Notes: generated by a model from the sequence alone, not told the origin. A stretch of 64,000 nt of DNA from Desulfobacteraceae bacterium (GCA_003599575.1 QZKV01000065.1:62001-126000); one strand, 5' to 3'. Shown: positions 30,352-39,680, counted from the stretch's first letter. Made by a program: numbers and translations.

Positions 30352-30554
30352 AACGATCTCCTTTCCCCGATAATCATCGCGCCATTTTTAATAAAAGCAC
30401 GACGCATAAAAATGGAAGACAGCGTGTATTTTAGGCCGCTGCAAATAGTATACGGCAAGTTGTCGGCGCCGGTTGACCTACTGCCCGTAGGATGGATAGC
30501 GGGGCCGGTAGAAGGGCGTATGGACGGCGTTCTGACCCGAGGCCGCGGACCTCC

Positions 30555-30579
30555 TTCGGATTCCGATCCCCATTTTCGG
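30555..30579. repeat. Dispersed GATTCCG-type repeat, copy upstream of tetR
   Basis: TTCGGATTCCGATCCCCATTTTCGG is related, mostly in inverted orientation, to the copy at 62429-62476. The rest of the 335-bp gap 30352-30686 holds only the tetR promoter and operator. Confidence 0.5.
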
Positions 30580-30630
30580 TAAGACTTTCCCGCCAGGTAG
30601 GGTGCCATTTCCCGCGTGCGGTCACAAGGC

Positions 30631-30659
30631 TTGACGTTATTTAATCGATTGATTAAATT
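30631..30659 (+). promoter_or_regulatory. tetR promoter with palindromic operator
   Basis: TTGACG (30631-30636), 17 bases, TAAATT (30654-30659). The spacer and -10 are covered by a near-perfect 20-bp palindrome at 30639-30658 (ATTTAATC-GATT-GATTAAAT), the size and place expected for a TetR autorepressor site. Confidence 0.65.
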
Positions 30660-30686
30660 CTACCCTCACCAAAAGGAGGCGGCAGC

Positions 30687-31382
30687 ATGGCGGAGGGATC
30701 GGCAGGAAGCGCAGGGACCAATTCCACCGAAAAAAACGCCCGCGACCGTTTGCTCGAAGCGGGTCTGGATGAATTCGGGCGCAACGGCTTCGATGCGGCC
30801 ACCACGCGGCGCATCGCCCGCCGGGCCGGCGTGAACATTGGGCTCATTCCTTATTATTTCGACGGCAAGCAAGGTCTCTACCGCGCCGTAATAGAACATG
30901 TAGCCGGTCAAATTGAATCCTATGTGGCGGCCACCCTGGCGGAGATCCGCAGCTGCCCGGCTGAAAAGGGCCTCACGCAACCTGAAGCGGTTGCCTTGCT
31001 GAAGCAATTGATGGGCAAGCTGATCGATTTCATGGTCGGTTCGGCGCAAGCGCCGCGCTTTGCGCGCATCATCCTGCGCGAGCAGCTTTACCCCTCATCC
31101 GCCTACGATATCATCTTCAGCCGCGTCATGGAGCCGGTGATCCAGGCGATCGCCGGAACCGTTTCAGCAGCCGTCGGAAAGCCGGTCTCCGAGGTCATCA
31201 GGCTACGCGCCCTCTCATTTTTGGGTCAGATCCTGATCTTCCGCGTGGCGCGCGAGACCGTGGCGCGCTTGTTGGGGATGCAGGGCTACACGCAGGCCGA
31301 AACCGAACAGATCCGCCGAATCATCCTGGAACAGACCGAGGCGGCGATCAGAGGTTTGTGCGCAGATGAAGGCAAACAATAA
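30687..31382 (+). CDS. TetR-family repressor (CerR/CecR-like)
   Basis: A 231-residue regulator. The N-terminal HTH is residues 15-65, with ATTRRIARRAGVNIGLIPYYF as recognition helix region. The longer C-terminal ligand domain resembles the CecR (YbiH) type, which in E. coli controls the ybhGFSR exporter found here next door. A GGAGG motif is upstream of the ATG. A palindrome overlaps its own promoter, so autorepression and control of the ABC genes 79 bp downstream are likely. Confidence 0.88.
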   Translation: MAEGSAGSAGTNSTEKNARDRLLEAGLDEFGRNGFDAATTRRIARRAGVNIGLIPYYFDGKQGLYRAVIEHVAGQIESYVAATLAEIRSCPAEKGLTQPEAVALLKQLMGKLIDFMVGSAQAPRFARIILREQLYPSSAYDIIFSRVMEPVIQAIAGTVSAAVGKPVSEVIRLRALSFLGQILIFRVARETVARLLGMQGYTQAETEQIRRIILEQTEAAIRGLCADEGKQ

Positions 31383-31460
31383 CCGCAAGGCGTTGCGGCG
31401 GACCCTGAACCGATTCAGAAGTAAATTGATCACCTCGAATGGAAATGGAAAAGGAAACGC

Positions 31461-32492
31461 ATGAAACGCTTCAAAATCATTCTCCTGGTGGCCTTGCTGG
31501 TGGCCGCGGGTGTTCTTGGATGGCGCTGGTGGGCCGGGAACACCGCAAGGGAGGCCGGAAATACGCTCCGCCTGTACGGCCACATCGAAATACGCGACGC
31601 CCAGCTGGCCTTCAAAGAACAGGAGCGCATCGCCGAAGTGCTGGTGGAAGAAGGGGACCGGGTCGCGGCAGGCCGGATTCTGGCGCGCCTGGACACCCAG
31701 CGGTTGAATGCCCAGATCAGGGAAGCCGAGGCCCAGGCGGCCGCCCGCCGCCAGATCCTCAACCGATTGCTGGCCGGCCCGCGCAAGCAGGAAATCGACC
31801 AGGCCCGCTCAGAATTCGAGGCCGCCCAGGTGCGCGTCGCCAACGCCCGGCGCAATTACGAACGCATCCACCAGACCGCCGGCGCGGGCGCCTCCAGCGA
31901 GCAGGCCCTGGACAATGCCAAGGCACTGCGCGATGTGGAAACAGCCCAGCTGCACGTCAGAGAAAAAGCCCTGCAGCTGGCCCTGGAGGGTTCCCGGCCC
32001 GAGGATATCGCCGAAGCACGCAGCCGGTTGGAAGCCGCCCAGGCGACATTGGAATTGCTGCAAATCCGGCTGGCGGATGCGGTGCTGAAAGCACCCGTGG
32101 CCGGTGTGGTGCGCAGCCGGATTCTGGAACCGGGCGAAATGGCCGACCCGGGCCGGCCGGTCCTGACCCTGTCCCTGACCGATCCCAAGTGGGTGCGGGC
32201 CTATGTACCCGAGCCGATGCTGGGACATATCCGCCCGGGAATGCCGGCGCGTGTGATCAGCGACTCTTTTCCCGAGCGTCCCATTGAGGGCTGGATCGGC
32301 TTCATATCGCCGCAAGCCGAATTTACGCCGAAGAATGTGGAAACCACCGATTTGCGCACGCAACTGGTTTATGAAGTGCGCATCTATGTCCGCGACGAAC
32401 AGGATCGATTGCGGCTGGGCATGCCGGTGAGTGTGGAGGTGGATAGGCCTGGGTGGGAAAAGTCAAAATCCCAATCCGAAATCGGGAATTAA
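31461..32492 (+). CDS. ybhG: HlyD/YbhG-like membrane fusion protein
   Basis: Periplasmic adaptor of an ABC exporter; 343 residues. An N-terminal anchor (about 5-25) is followed by a lipoyl half-motif, a long coiled-coil hairpin (about 80-205) and the second lipoyl half plus beta-barrel. AAGGAAA precedes the ATG. The last dozen residues (EKSKSQSEIGN) are encoded by a copy of the dispersed repeat at 32461-32490, so the tail may be an acquired extension. The neighbours form a YbhGFSR-like set. Confidence 0.86.
   Translation: MKRFKIILLVALLVAAGVLGWRWWAGNTAREAGNTLRLYGHIEIRDAQLAFKEQERIAEVLVEEGDRVAAGRILARLDTQRLNAQIREAEAQAAARRQILNRLLAGPRKQEIDQARSEFEAAQVRVANARRNYERIHQTAGAGASSEQALDNAKALRDVETAQLHVREKALQLALEGSRPEDIAEARSRLEAAQATLELLQIRLADAVLKAPVAGVVRSRILEPGEMADPGRPVLTLSLTDPKWVRAYVPEPMLGHIRPGMPARVISDSFPERPIEGWIGFISPQAEFTPKNVETTDLRTQLVYEVRIYVRDEQDRLRLGMPVSVEVDRPGWEKSKSQSEIGN
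32461..32490. repeat. Dispersed repeat at the end of ybhG
   Basis: The word TCCCAATCCGAAATCGGGA at 32469-32487 belongs to the degenerate intergenic family and runs into the ybhG stop codon. Confidence 0.45.
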
Positions 32493-32630
32493 ACTCGAGC
32501 GGTCCCAAAATGACCGCAACGTGCAAACCATTGTTGATGAGCGGGCAAAGGGCCTGGAATTTTCTCATTAGGTTATGCGCATCTATTTTCATGCTTCGAA
32601 TTTCAGCCGAAACAAGGAGCGGTTTACTGC

Positions 32631-34439
32631 ATGGGAGAACAAGCCACGCTGCAGCCAAGAAATGACCGATCCGGTATCGTGCTGCGGGTCGAGGACCTGT
32701 GGAAAGCGTTTCCAGGGAAAAAGAAAACCGATCCCGTGCAGGCCCTCAAGGGGATTTCGCTGTTTGCCCGCGCGGGACAAGTAGTCGGCCTGGTCGGCGC
32801 GGATGGCGCCGGCAAAACCACCCTGATCCGCATTGCGGCCGGTCTGCTGGTCCCCACGTCCGGATCGGTGGCCGTGCTGGGGCTGGACAGCATCACCCAA
32901 ACGCTTGAGATCCAAAGCCGGGTCGGCTACATGCCCCAACGCTTCGGACTCTATCAGGACCTGAGCGTGCAGGAGAACATGGACCTGTATGCCGATTTAC
33001 AAGGGGTACCGCGGCCCGAGCGGCCAGAGCAGTATGCGCGGCTGCTCGCCATGACCGGCTTAAAGCGCTTCACGCAGCGTATGGCCGGCGATCTGTCCGG
33101 CGGCATGAAACAAAAGCTGGGACTGGCTTGCGCACTGATCAAGTCCCCGCAAATGCTTTTCCTGGACGAGCCGACGGTGGGGGTGGATCCGGTGTCGCGC
33201 CGCGAGCTGTGGAAGATTGTCTACCGGTTGGTGGAAGAAAACGGCATCGGCGTGCTGCTTTCCACGGCCTACCTGGATGAGGCTGAACGATGCAATCATG
33301 TGGTGGTGCTGCACGAAGGCGAAAAGATCGCCGAGGGGCCGCCCGGCCGGTTTCAAGACCAGGTGCGCGGCCGGGTTTTTTGGGCCGACCCGCCCGCTGA
33401 GGTCAAACCGCGCCGCATCCAGTCCCGGCTGGTCGGACAAGCGTCGATCCTGGATGCCACCATCCGCTCGGGACGGGTGCGCGTGGTCACGCAGGCAGCC
33501 GGCGCACAGGCGGCGTCCGATCTCCTGCAGCGGGACTGGCGCATTGACCTGCGGCCGGCCGCGCCGCGTTTCGAAGATGCCTTCATGGCCTTGATTCCAC
33601 GCACTGCAAGGCAAAGCGAAGTCCCTCCGGCCGACCTGCCCGGAGAGGGCGCGGCGCGCGCTGGTGAGGTGATGGTGCGTGTACAGGGATTACGCAAGTT
33701 CTTCGGTGGCTTCGAGGCCGTCAAGGGGCTGACCTTCGAGGTGCGCAAGGGAGAAATATTCGGACTGCTCGGGCCCAACGGCGCCGGCAAAAGCACAACC
33801 TTCCGAATGCTGTGCGGCCTGATGCGCGCCAGTGCCGGCGTCATCAGCATCGCCGGCAAGGACCTGCGGCGCGCGCCCTCCAAGGCCCGTTCGCGGCTGG
33901 GATATATGGCCCAGCAATTTTCATTGTACGGCCAACTCAGCGTCGATGAGAACCTGCGCTTCTACGGCCGCGCGTACGGCCTGCGCGGCCGGCACCTGCA
34001 AAGCCGCATGGATTGGGCCTACGCGCAGTTCGGGCTTTCGCCCTGGCGTGCCCGGCCTTCCGCCCAACTGCCGGGCGGCTACAAGCAGCGCCTGGCCATG
34101 GCCGCGGCCTTGCTGCATGAACCGGACATCCTGTTTCTGGATGAACCCACCTCCGGCGTGGATCCGGTGGCCCGCCGGGAATTCTGGCTGCGCATCAACG
34201 GGTTTGCCGAACAAGGCGTGACCGTGGTGGTCACCACGCATTTCATGGAGGAATCGGAATACTGCGATCGCATGCTGATCATTTCCCAGGGGGAGAACCT
34301 GGCCATGGGAACCCCCGCCCAGGTGCGGGCTCTGGCCCGTTCGGAGCGCCTTCCGGAGCCGTCGATCGAAGATGCATTCATCGCCCTGGCCGAAGGCGCC
34401 ATCACCCCTCCAGCCGCTGATCGGGACGTCGACATATGA
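32631..34439 (+). CDS. ybhF: ABC transporter, two fused ATP-binding domains (YbhF-like)
   Basis: A 602-residue tandem ATPase. Domain 1: Walker A GADGAGKTTLI, signature LSGGMKQKLGLA, Walker B LFLDEPTVGVDP. Domain 2: Walker A GPNGAGKSTTF, signature LPGGYKQRLAMA (Pro replaces Ser), Walker B LFLDEPTSGVDP. It drives the two permeases encoded next. The AAGGAG site is about 11 bases from the ATG. It overlaps the next gene by 4 bp. E. coli YbhFSR has been linked to drug or sodium export; the substrate here is inferred only. Confidence 0.92.
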   Translation: MGEQATLQPRNDRSGIVLRVEDLWKAFPGKKKTDPVQALKGISLFARAGQVVGLVGADGAGKTTLIRIAAGLLVPTSGSVAVLGLDSITQTLEIQSRVGYMPQRFGLYQDLSVQENMDLYADLQGVPRPERPEQYARLLAMTGLKRFTQRMAGDLSGGMKQKLGLACALIKSPQMLFLDEPTVGVDPVSRRELWKIVYRLVEENGIGVLLSTAYLDEAERCNHVVVLHEGEKIAEGPPGRFQDQVRGRVFWADPPAEVKPRRIQSRLVGQASILDATIRSGRVRVVTQAAGAQAASDLLQRDWRIDLRPAAPRFEDAFMALIPRTARQSEVPPADLPGEGAARAGEVMVRVQGLRKFFGGFEAVKGLTFEVRKGEIFGLLGPNGAGKSTTFRMLCGLMRASAGVISIAGKDLRRAPSKARSRLGYMAQQFSLYGQLSVDENLRFYGRAYGLRGRHLQSRMDWAYAQFGLSPWRARPSAQLPGGYKQRLAMAAALLHEPDILFLDEPTSGVDPVARREFWLRINGFAEQGVTVVVTTHFMEESEYCDRMLIISQGENLAMGTPAQVRALARSERLPEPSIEDAFIALAEGAITPPAADRDVDI

Positions 34440-35569
34440 CCCCCCGCGCTCTTTTCCGGATGCGCCTGCGCGGTATCCTGCGCAAAGAGATGCTGCAGAT
34501 CCGGCGCGATCCCAGCAGCATCGCATTGGCGGTCATCCTGCCCCTGGTGCTGCTGTTTCTGTTCGGCTACGGCGTATCGCTGGATGCCGAAAACGTGCCG
34601 CTGGCCATTGTACTGGACGATCACGGCGGTCCGGCCGGCGAGCTCGCCGCCCGCTTCGAGGGGTCGCGCTATTTCAGTATCCGGCAGGCGCCTTCATTGA
34701 TCGAAGCGCGAAAATGGCTGAATGCCGGAAAAGTGGAAGGCATCGTTCACCTGCAAAACGATTTTTCCGCCCAAGTGACCCAAAACCGCACGGCGCCGGT
34801 GCAGGTGATCGTCAACGGAGTGGATGCCAACCGGGCGCGCCTGATCCAGGGGTACTCCCGCGGGGTCCTGCAGACGTGGCGGACCCAGCAAGGAGCGCGT
34901 GGTGAGGTCATCCCGGGTCCGTCCGTAATGCTGTCCCAGCGCATCTGGTTCAACGAGGCGGCCGTGAGCCGAAACTTTCTGGTACCTGGGCTGATTACGC
35001 TGATCATGACCCTGATCGGCATCCTGCTGACCGCCCTGGTGGTGGCCCGCGAATGGGAGCGCGGCACCATGGAGGCCCTTCTGGTCACCCCGCTGCACCG
35101 GATCGACCTGCTCCTGGGCAAAGTGCTGCCTTATTTCACGTTGGGCATGCTGGGCATGGGACTCTCCGTCAGCGTGGCCGTCACTCTTTTTCAGGTGCCG
35201 TTCCGCGGGTCCATCGGCGCCTTGTTTTTACTCAGCGCCATTTTCATGCTGGCCTCCCTGGGGTTCGGCCTGATGATATCGGCGGCCATCCGGATCCAAT
35301 TCGTGGCCGCCCAGATATCGATCGTGGCCGGTTATCTGCCCGCGCTGTTCCTGTCCGGACTGCTGTTCGATCTGGAAAGCACGCCGCGGGTCATTCAAAT
35401 CATGAGCCATGTCGTGCCGGCCCGCTATTTTGTGGCAATCAGCCATACCCTGTTCATGGCCGGCAATGTTTGGCCGGTGCTGCTGCCCAATGCATTGGTC
35501 CTGACCCTGATGGCGGCGGTCTTCATCGGAGTCGCCTACCGGAAAATCACGAAGCGGTTGGAGGGCTGA
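34436..35569 (+). CDS. ybhS: ABC-2 type permease (YbhS-like)
   Basis: A 377-residue ABC-2 membrane protein with one N-terminal helix (about 30-48), a large periplasmic domain and five C-terminal helices from about 185 on. The LLVTPLHRIDLLLGK segment is the family's coupling region. It overlaps ybhF by the 4-base ATGA, indicating translational coupling. Confidence 0.9.
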   Translation: MTPRALFRMRLRGILRKEMLQIRRDPSSIALAVILPLVLLFLFGYGVSLDAENVPLAIVLDDHGGPAGELAARFEGSRYFSIRQAPSLIEARKWLNAGKVEGIVHLQNDFSAQVTQNRTAPVQVIVNGVDANRARLIQGYSRGVLQTWRTQQGARGEVIPGPSVMLSQRIWFNEAAVSRNFLVPGLITLIMTLIGILLTALVVAREWERGTMEALLVTPLHRIDLLLGKVLPYFTLGMLGMGLSVSVAVTLFQVPFRGSIGALFLLSAIFMLASLGFGLMISAAIRIQFVAAQISIVAGYLPALFLSGLLFDLESTPRVIQIMSHVVPARYFVAISHTLFMAGNVWPVLLPNALVLTLMAAVFIGVAYRKITKRLEG

Positions 35570-35590
35570 TATGGATCACGGAAATGGTGA

Positions 35591-35635
35591 CGTCGAAATC
35601 GAGTCCGCGCAGGCGATTCCGATTTCGACCCCGAG
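35591..35635. repeat. Dispersed repeat between the two permease genes
   Basis: A perfect 10-bp inverted pair, GTCGAAATCG (35592-35601) and CGATTTCGAC (35620-35629), with the core GATTCCGATTTCGACCCC. It lies in the 132-bp gap inside the ABC operon. Confidence 0.55.
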
Positions 35636-35701
35636 GTGTAAAAGCGAAGTTTCACGCGCGGCCCTGGCAACGGGTTGCCGGTGCCCGAAGGCCGAGAAGT
35701 T

Positions 35702-36817
35702 ATGAACGCTCTCCACCGCCTACTGGCTTTGATCGCCAAGGAATTCATGTTGATCTGGAAGGACCCCAAAAGCCGGGTGGTGATCATCGGGCCGCCCCTG
35801 ATCCAGTTTTTCGTCTTCGGGTATGCAGCCACTTACGACGTGAAAAATGTCCGTTATGCCGTGTATGACGAAGACCGCAGCGTCGAATCGCGCCGGCTGC
35901 TTGCGCGCCTGGAAGGATCGGACAATTTCAATCTGGCCGGCACCTTGACCGCCGCGCATCAAGTCGCTGCCGTGATCGACCGCCAGCAAGCCCGGATGGT
36001 GCTTCACATCGGGCCGCAATTCAGCCGCAACCTGTTCAGCGGCCGCCCGGCCGCCGTACAGGTGATCGTGGACGGTCGCAACTCCAACGTGGCCCTGGTT
36101 GCGCTGGGCTATATGGGTGCCATCGTGGAAGACTTCAACCGGAGCCTGGCCGCGCCGGGGCAGGCTGCCGGACCTGCTGTGGTCATGGTCGAACGCGCCT
36201 GGTTCAATGCCAATCTGGAAAGCCGCTGGTACATCGTTTCGGCCTTGGGCGGCATCATCAGCATGGTGATCGTGATGATCCTGACCAGCCTTTCGGTGGC
36301 CCGTGAAAGGGAATTCGGCACTTTCGACCAGCTTCTGGTTGCGCCTTTTACGCCCGGCGAAATCCTGATCGGAAAATCCTTGCCCGGCATGGTGTTCGGA
36401 ATGATGGATGCCCTGTTGTTCTCGGCGGGCGCCGTATTCTGGTTCGGTCTGCCGTTCCGCGGCACCATTGCGGCTTTGCTTTTGGCGCTGGCATGCTTTA
36501 TTGTCACCATTGTGGGCGTCGGATTGCTGGTTTCAAGCCTTTCCAAAACCATGCAGCAGGCTCTGCTGGGATCATTTGTCTTCATGATGCCGGCGGTGAT
36601 TCTGGCCGGTTTTACCACACCGATTGAAAATATGCCCGACTGGTTGCAGATGGGCACCCTGTTGAACCCCCTGCGCTACACGATCATCTCCCTGCGGCTG
36701 ATTTTTCTGCAGGGCGCCGGCGCGGCCAGGATTTGGCCGCATGTTTGGCCGCTGCTGATCATGGCCGCTGTGACCCTGCCCCTGGCCGCCTGGATGTTCC
36801 GGCATCGGGCGCAGTGA
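35702..36817 (+). CDS. ybhR: ABC-2 type permease (YbhR-like)
   Basis: Second ABC-2 permease, 371 residues, starting at ATG 35702 (MNALHRLLALIAKEF) with GAGAAG upstream. It shares the layout of its partner: one helix, a periplasmic domain, then five helices, with LLVAPFTPGEILIGK as coupling segment. It closes the YbhGFSR-like operon. Confidence 0.9.
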   Translation: MNALHRLLALIAKEFMLIWKDPKSRVVIIGPPLIQFFVFGYAATYDVKNVRYAVYDEDRSVESRRLLARLEGSDNFNLAGTLTAAHQVAAVIDRQQARMVLHIGPQFSRNLFSGRPAAVQVIVDGRNSNVALVALGYMGAIVEDFNRSLAAPGQAAGPAVVMVERAWFNANLESRWYIVSALGGIISMVIVMILTSLSVAREREFGTFDQLLVAPFTPGEILIGKSLPGMVFGMMDALLFSAGAVFWFGLPFRGTIAALLLALACFIVTIVGVGLLVSSLSKTMQQALLGSFVFMMPAVILAGFTTPIENMPDWLQMGTLLNPLRYTIISLRLIFLQGAGAARIWPHVWPLLIMAAVTLPLAAWMFRHRAQ

Positions 36818-36862
36818 AGCTGCTGCTTGCATCGTCAAACCTGTATTTATGAGGTGAATACT

Positions 36863-37696
36863 GTGAACCCAAAGCCAGGCTTCATCCATCGGCCGAAAAC
36901 CCGCTGGCGCGAAGTTCTTCACGAAGTGATCTTCGAAGCCGACACGCCCGCCGGCAGAGCGTTCGACGTGGCCCTGATCTGGGCCATCCTGTTGAGTGTG
37001 GCGGTCGTGCTGCTCGAAAGTATGCGCGGCATCCGGGCGCTCTACGGCGAGGTGCTCTACTTGGCGGAATGGTTCTTCACCATTTTGTTTACAGTGGAGT
37101 ACATCCTGCGCCTGATCAGTGTCGGCAGGCCGCTGCGCTATGCGGTCAGTTTTTTCGGAGTGGTGGACCTGATGGCGGTCATGCCGACTTACCTCGGCGT
37201 CCTTTTGCCCGGCGCCCATTATCTGCTCACGATCCGCATTCTGCGCCTGCTCAGGATCTTTCGCATCCTGAAATTGACGGAATACCTGACCGAGGCGCAT
37301 GTGCTCACTACCGCCTTGAAGGCCAGCCGCAGAAAAATCAGCGTCTTTCTTCTGGCGGTGCTGACATTGGTGGTGATTGTGGGCGCCTTGATGTACATCA
37401 TCGAGGGGGAAGCCAATGGGTATACCGATATACCGACCAGCATCTACTGGGCCATCGTCACCCTGACCACCGTCGGATATGGCGATATTTCGCCGCAGAC
37501 CCCTTTCGGAAAGGTTTTGGCTTGCCTGGTGATGATTGCAGGCTACGGCATTATCGCCGTGCCGACCGGCATTGTGACGGTAGAGTTGGCGCAATCGGCC
37601 GGAAAGAAAATCACCACCCAGACCTGCCCGCAATGCGCCAAGGAGGGCCACGATACCAATGCAAAGCACTGCAAATTCTGCGGCGCAGCACTGTAA
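36863..37696 (+). CDS. Voltage-gated-like K+ channel with C-terminal zinc ribbon
   Basis: A 277-residue six-helix ion channel. The start is GTG 36863 with GAGGTG 6 bases upstream. The selectivity filter TTVGYGD is at 202-208. An S4-like helix carries spaced Arg (RILRLLRIFRILK, about 124-136), as in Kv channels. Unusually, the cytoplasmic end carries a four-Cys zinc ribbon (CPQC ... CKFC, about 254-275). The gene starts about 45 bp after the ABC operon. Conductance is inferred from the filter; the zinc-ribbon role is unknown. Confidence 0.88.
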   Translation: MNPKPGFIHRPKTRWREVLHEVIFEADTPAGRAFDVALIWAILLSVAVVLLESMRGIRALYGEVLYLAEWFFTILFTVEYILRLISVGRPLRYAVSFFGVVDLMAVMPTYLGVLLPGAHYLLTIRILRLLRIFRILKLTEYLTEAHVLTTALKASRRKISVFLLAVLTLVVIVGALMYIIEGEANGYTDIPTSIYWAIVTLTTVGYGDISPQTPFGKVLACLVMIAGYGIIAVPTGIVTVELAQSAGKKITTQTCPQCAKEGHDTNAKHCKFCGAAL

Positions 37697-37781
37697 TCTG
37701 TATCCGCCGACACCCCCGCGTGCAGGCCGCCCGATGTTTCGCACCAAGCACTTATCTTGATAACTACGATGAGGTATTATC

Positions 37782-38690
37782 TTGACTAAGAACCTGACGA
37801 ACTCAACAAACCCAATAAACCCAACAAACTCAATGAACCCAACAAACTCAACAAACCCAACAAACCCAATGAACCCAAACAACGAGATGATTTCCCTCAC
37901 GATCGAGCTGCTCGATCGCATCAAGCAACGGGCCCCCCTGATCCACAACATCACCAATTTGGTGGTGATGAACAGTTCGGCCAACATTCTCCTGGCCCTG
38001 GGCGCATCCCCGGTCATGGCCCATAGCAGGGCCGAAGTAGAAGAGATGACCGCCATGGCCGGCGCGCTGGTCCTCAACATCGGCACGCTGCAGGAGGATT
38101 GGGTCGAATCGATGATGTGCGCCGGCCAAAAGGCCAACGCGGTTGGGATTCCCGTCATCCTGGACCCTGTGGGCGCTGGGGCCACGGCGCTGCGCACAAC
38201 GGCCGTTAGAAACATCATGCAAGCGTGTGCGGTGGCCGTTTTGCGCGGCAACGCCTCGGAAATTCTTTCCCTGGGAGCTGCCGAAATAAGAACCAAGGGA
38301 GTGGATTCATCGGTGGGCTTGAGCGAAGCCGGGGTTGCCGCGGCCGTCGAGATGGCCCGCACAAAGCAGTGCGTCATGGCGATTTCCGGACAGGAAGATT
38401 GCATCACCGACGGCCGGCGGGTGTACCGGGTTGCCAACGGCCAGCCCCTGATGACCAAGGTGACCGGCATCGGATGCGGCCTGTCCGCTGTGACGGCCGC
38501 ATTCTGCGCCGTGGCCGGAGGCGATTATCCGGCGGCCACGGCAGCCGCTTTCGCGTTCTACGGACTGTGCGCCGACCTGGCGATCCAAAGCAGTGACCGG
38601 CCGGGCAGTTTCTTTGTCGCTTTCCTGGACCGCCTCTATTCCACCGGTGCGGAAGAAATCACACAAGGATTGAAGGTCCGGCAGGTTTGA
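37782..38690 (+). CDS. thiM: Hydroxyethylthiazole kinase with repeat-encoded N-terminus
   Basis: Thiamine salvage kinase phosphorylating hydroxyethylthiazole. The catalytic domain begins at about residue 36 (MISLTIELLDRIKQRAPLIHNITN) and contains ILDPVGAGAT, RGNASEI and the late VTGIGCGLSA glycine loop. The start was placed at TTG 37782 because GAGGT lies 7 bases upstream; the internal ATG at 37887 has no such site. If so, the first 35 residues are an Asn/Pro/Thr/Ser tract encoded by 9-bp repeats. No TPP riboswitch was seen upstream. Confidence 0.85.
   Translation: MTKNLTNSTNPINPTNSMNPTNSTNPTNPMNPNNEMISLTIELLDRIKQRAPLIHNITNLVVMNSSANILLALGASPVMAHSRAEVEEMTAMAGALVLNIGTLQEDWVESMMCAGQKANAVGIPVILDPVGAGATALRTTAVRNIMQACAVAVLRGNASEILSLGAAEIRTKGVDSSVGLSEAGVAAAVEMARTKQCVMAISGQEDCITDGRRVYRVANGQPLMTKVTGIGCGLSAVTAAFCAVAGGDYPAATAAAFAFYGLCADLAIQSSDRPGSFFVAFLDRLYSTGAEEITQGLKVRQV
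37800..37880 (+). repeat. 9-bp tandem repeat, nine copies
   Basis: Nine units of AAC-[CT]CA-[AY..] type (AACYCAAYR consensus) run in frame and encode Asn-(Ser/Pro)-(Thr/Ile/Met). They lie exactly where the ThiM N-terminus would be translated. Confidence 0.85.
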
Positions 38691-38721
38691 TTTCGTTGAT
38701 CATCTTCGACATCATTGCAAA

Positions 38722-38748
38722 TTGACAGTTCGGGCTTATGGGTATACG
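38722..38748 (+). promoter_or_regulatory. Possible map promoter
   Basis: TTGACA (38722-38727) followed after 15 bases by TATACG (38743-38748). The spacing is short. Confidence 0.35.
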
Positions 38749-38789
38749 TAGCAATAATTTGAATACAATTTTAACTGAAAAGGTGAACA

Positions 38790-39680
38790 TTGAAGGTGAA
38801 TCAACCAGTGCGCGGGGTGAAGGTCGGCCGCAATGATTTGTGCCCTTGCGGCAGCGGGAAGAAATTCAAGCGGTGCTGTTTGGCGGAATCGGTTCAGACC
38901 CGTCCCAGAACCCATCCCGAAAAGCCCAAAATCCGTCTCAAGTCGGCCTCCGACGTGGAAGGCATACGCAGGGCCGGACGGCTGGTCCTGGCCACCTTGG
39001 ACCTTGTGCGGGAACGCCTTGAACCCGGCATCACCACCGACATGGTCAATGACTGGGTGCACGAATTCACCCTCCGCAACAACGCCACCCCGGCACCGCT
39101 CCATTACCGCGGTTTTCCGAAAAGCGTTTGTGTTTCCACCAACGAAGAGATCTGCCACGGCATCCCCGGGCCGAGGGTTCTGAAGCAAGGCGACATCGTC
39201 AACGTGGATGTAACCACTATCCTGGAGGGCTACTACGCGGATGCCAATAAAACCTTCTTTGTGGGCGAGCCGGGTCCGCAAGCCCGCAAAATCGTAGATG
39301 TGGCGCGCCAAAGCCTCAAGGAAGGCATGGCGATGGTCAAGCCGGGCAACAGCGTGGGCGATATCGGCTGGGCCATTCAAACTTATGCCGAGAGCCAGGG
39401 CTGTTCGGTGGTGCGGGATTTCGTGGGCCACGGCGTGGGCTTCGATTTTCACGAGCCGCCGCAGGTCCCCCATTTCGGACAGCGGGGTGACGGTGTGCGT
39501 CTGGTCCCCGGCATGGTATTTACCATCGAACCCATGATCAATGCAGGCGGCTATGAATTGATCGTCCTCGATGATCAGTGGACGGCGATCACGAAGGACC
39601 GTTCTTTATCGGCGCAATTCGAACAAACCATCCTGGTCACACCGGATGGTTGGGAGAGTTTGACGCCTTACGCGCTGTAA
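38790..39680 (+). CDS. map: Methionine aminopeptidase with SEC-C motif
   Basis: Removes the initiator Met from new proteins; 296 residues. An N-terminal SEC-C zinc motif ([18 protein letters not shown], about 12-29) precedes the peptidase fold. Metal ligands appear in [19 protein letters not shown] (two Asp), the [13 protein letters not shown]is, and the IEPMI and QFEQTI Glu residues. The start is TTG 38790 after AAGGTG. The 3' end overlaps the convergent rhomboid gene by 13 bp. Confidence 0.93.
   Translation: MKVNQPVRGVKVGRNDLCPCGSGKKFKRCCLAESVQTRPRTHPEKPKIRLKSASDVEGIRRAGRLVLATLDLVRERLEPGITTDMVNDWVHEFTLRNNATPAPLHYRGFPKSVCVSTNEEICHGIPGPRVLKQGDIVNVDVTTILEGYYADANKTFFVGEPGPQARKIVDVARQSLKEGMAMVKPGNSVGDIGWAIQTYAESQGCSVVRDFVGHGVGFDFHEPPQVPHFGQRGDGVRLVPGMVFTIEPMINAGGYELIVLDDQWTAITKDRSLSAQFEQTILVTPDGWESLTPYAL

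Noticed and set aside
28516..30582. 688-residue plus-strand frame opposite the pyruvyl transferase and FAD genes
   Set aside because: Antisense of two well-supported genes; no domain signature.
37697..37781. TPP riboswitch upstream of thiM
   Set aside because: The gap is short and lacks the conserved THI box words.
36572..38470. 632-residue minus-strand frame opposite the K+ channel and thiM
   Set aside because: Antisense; the FVGFVEF-like repeat in it is only the complement of the 9-bp repeat.
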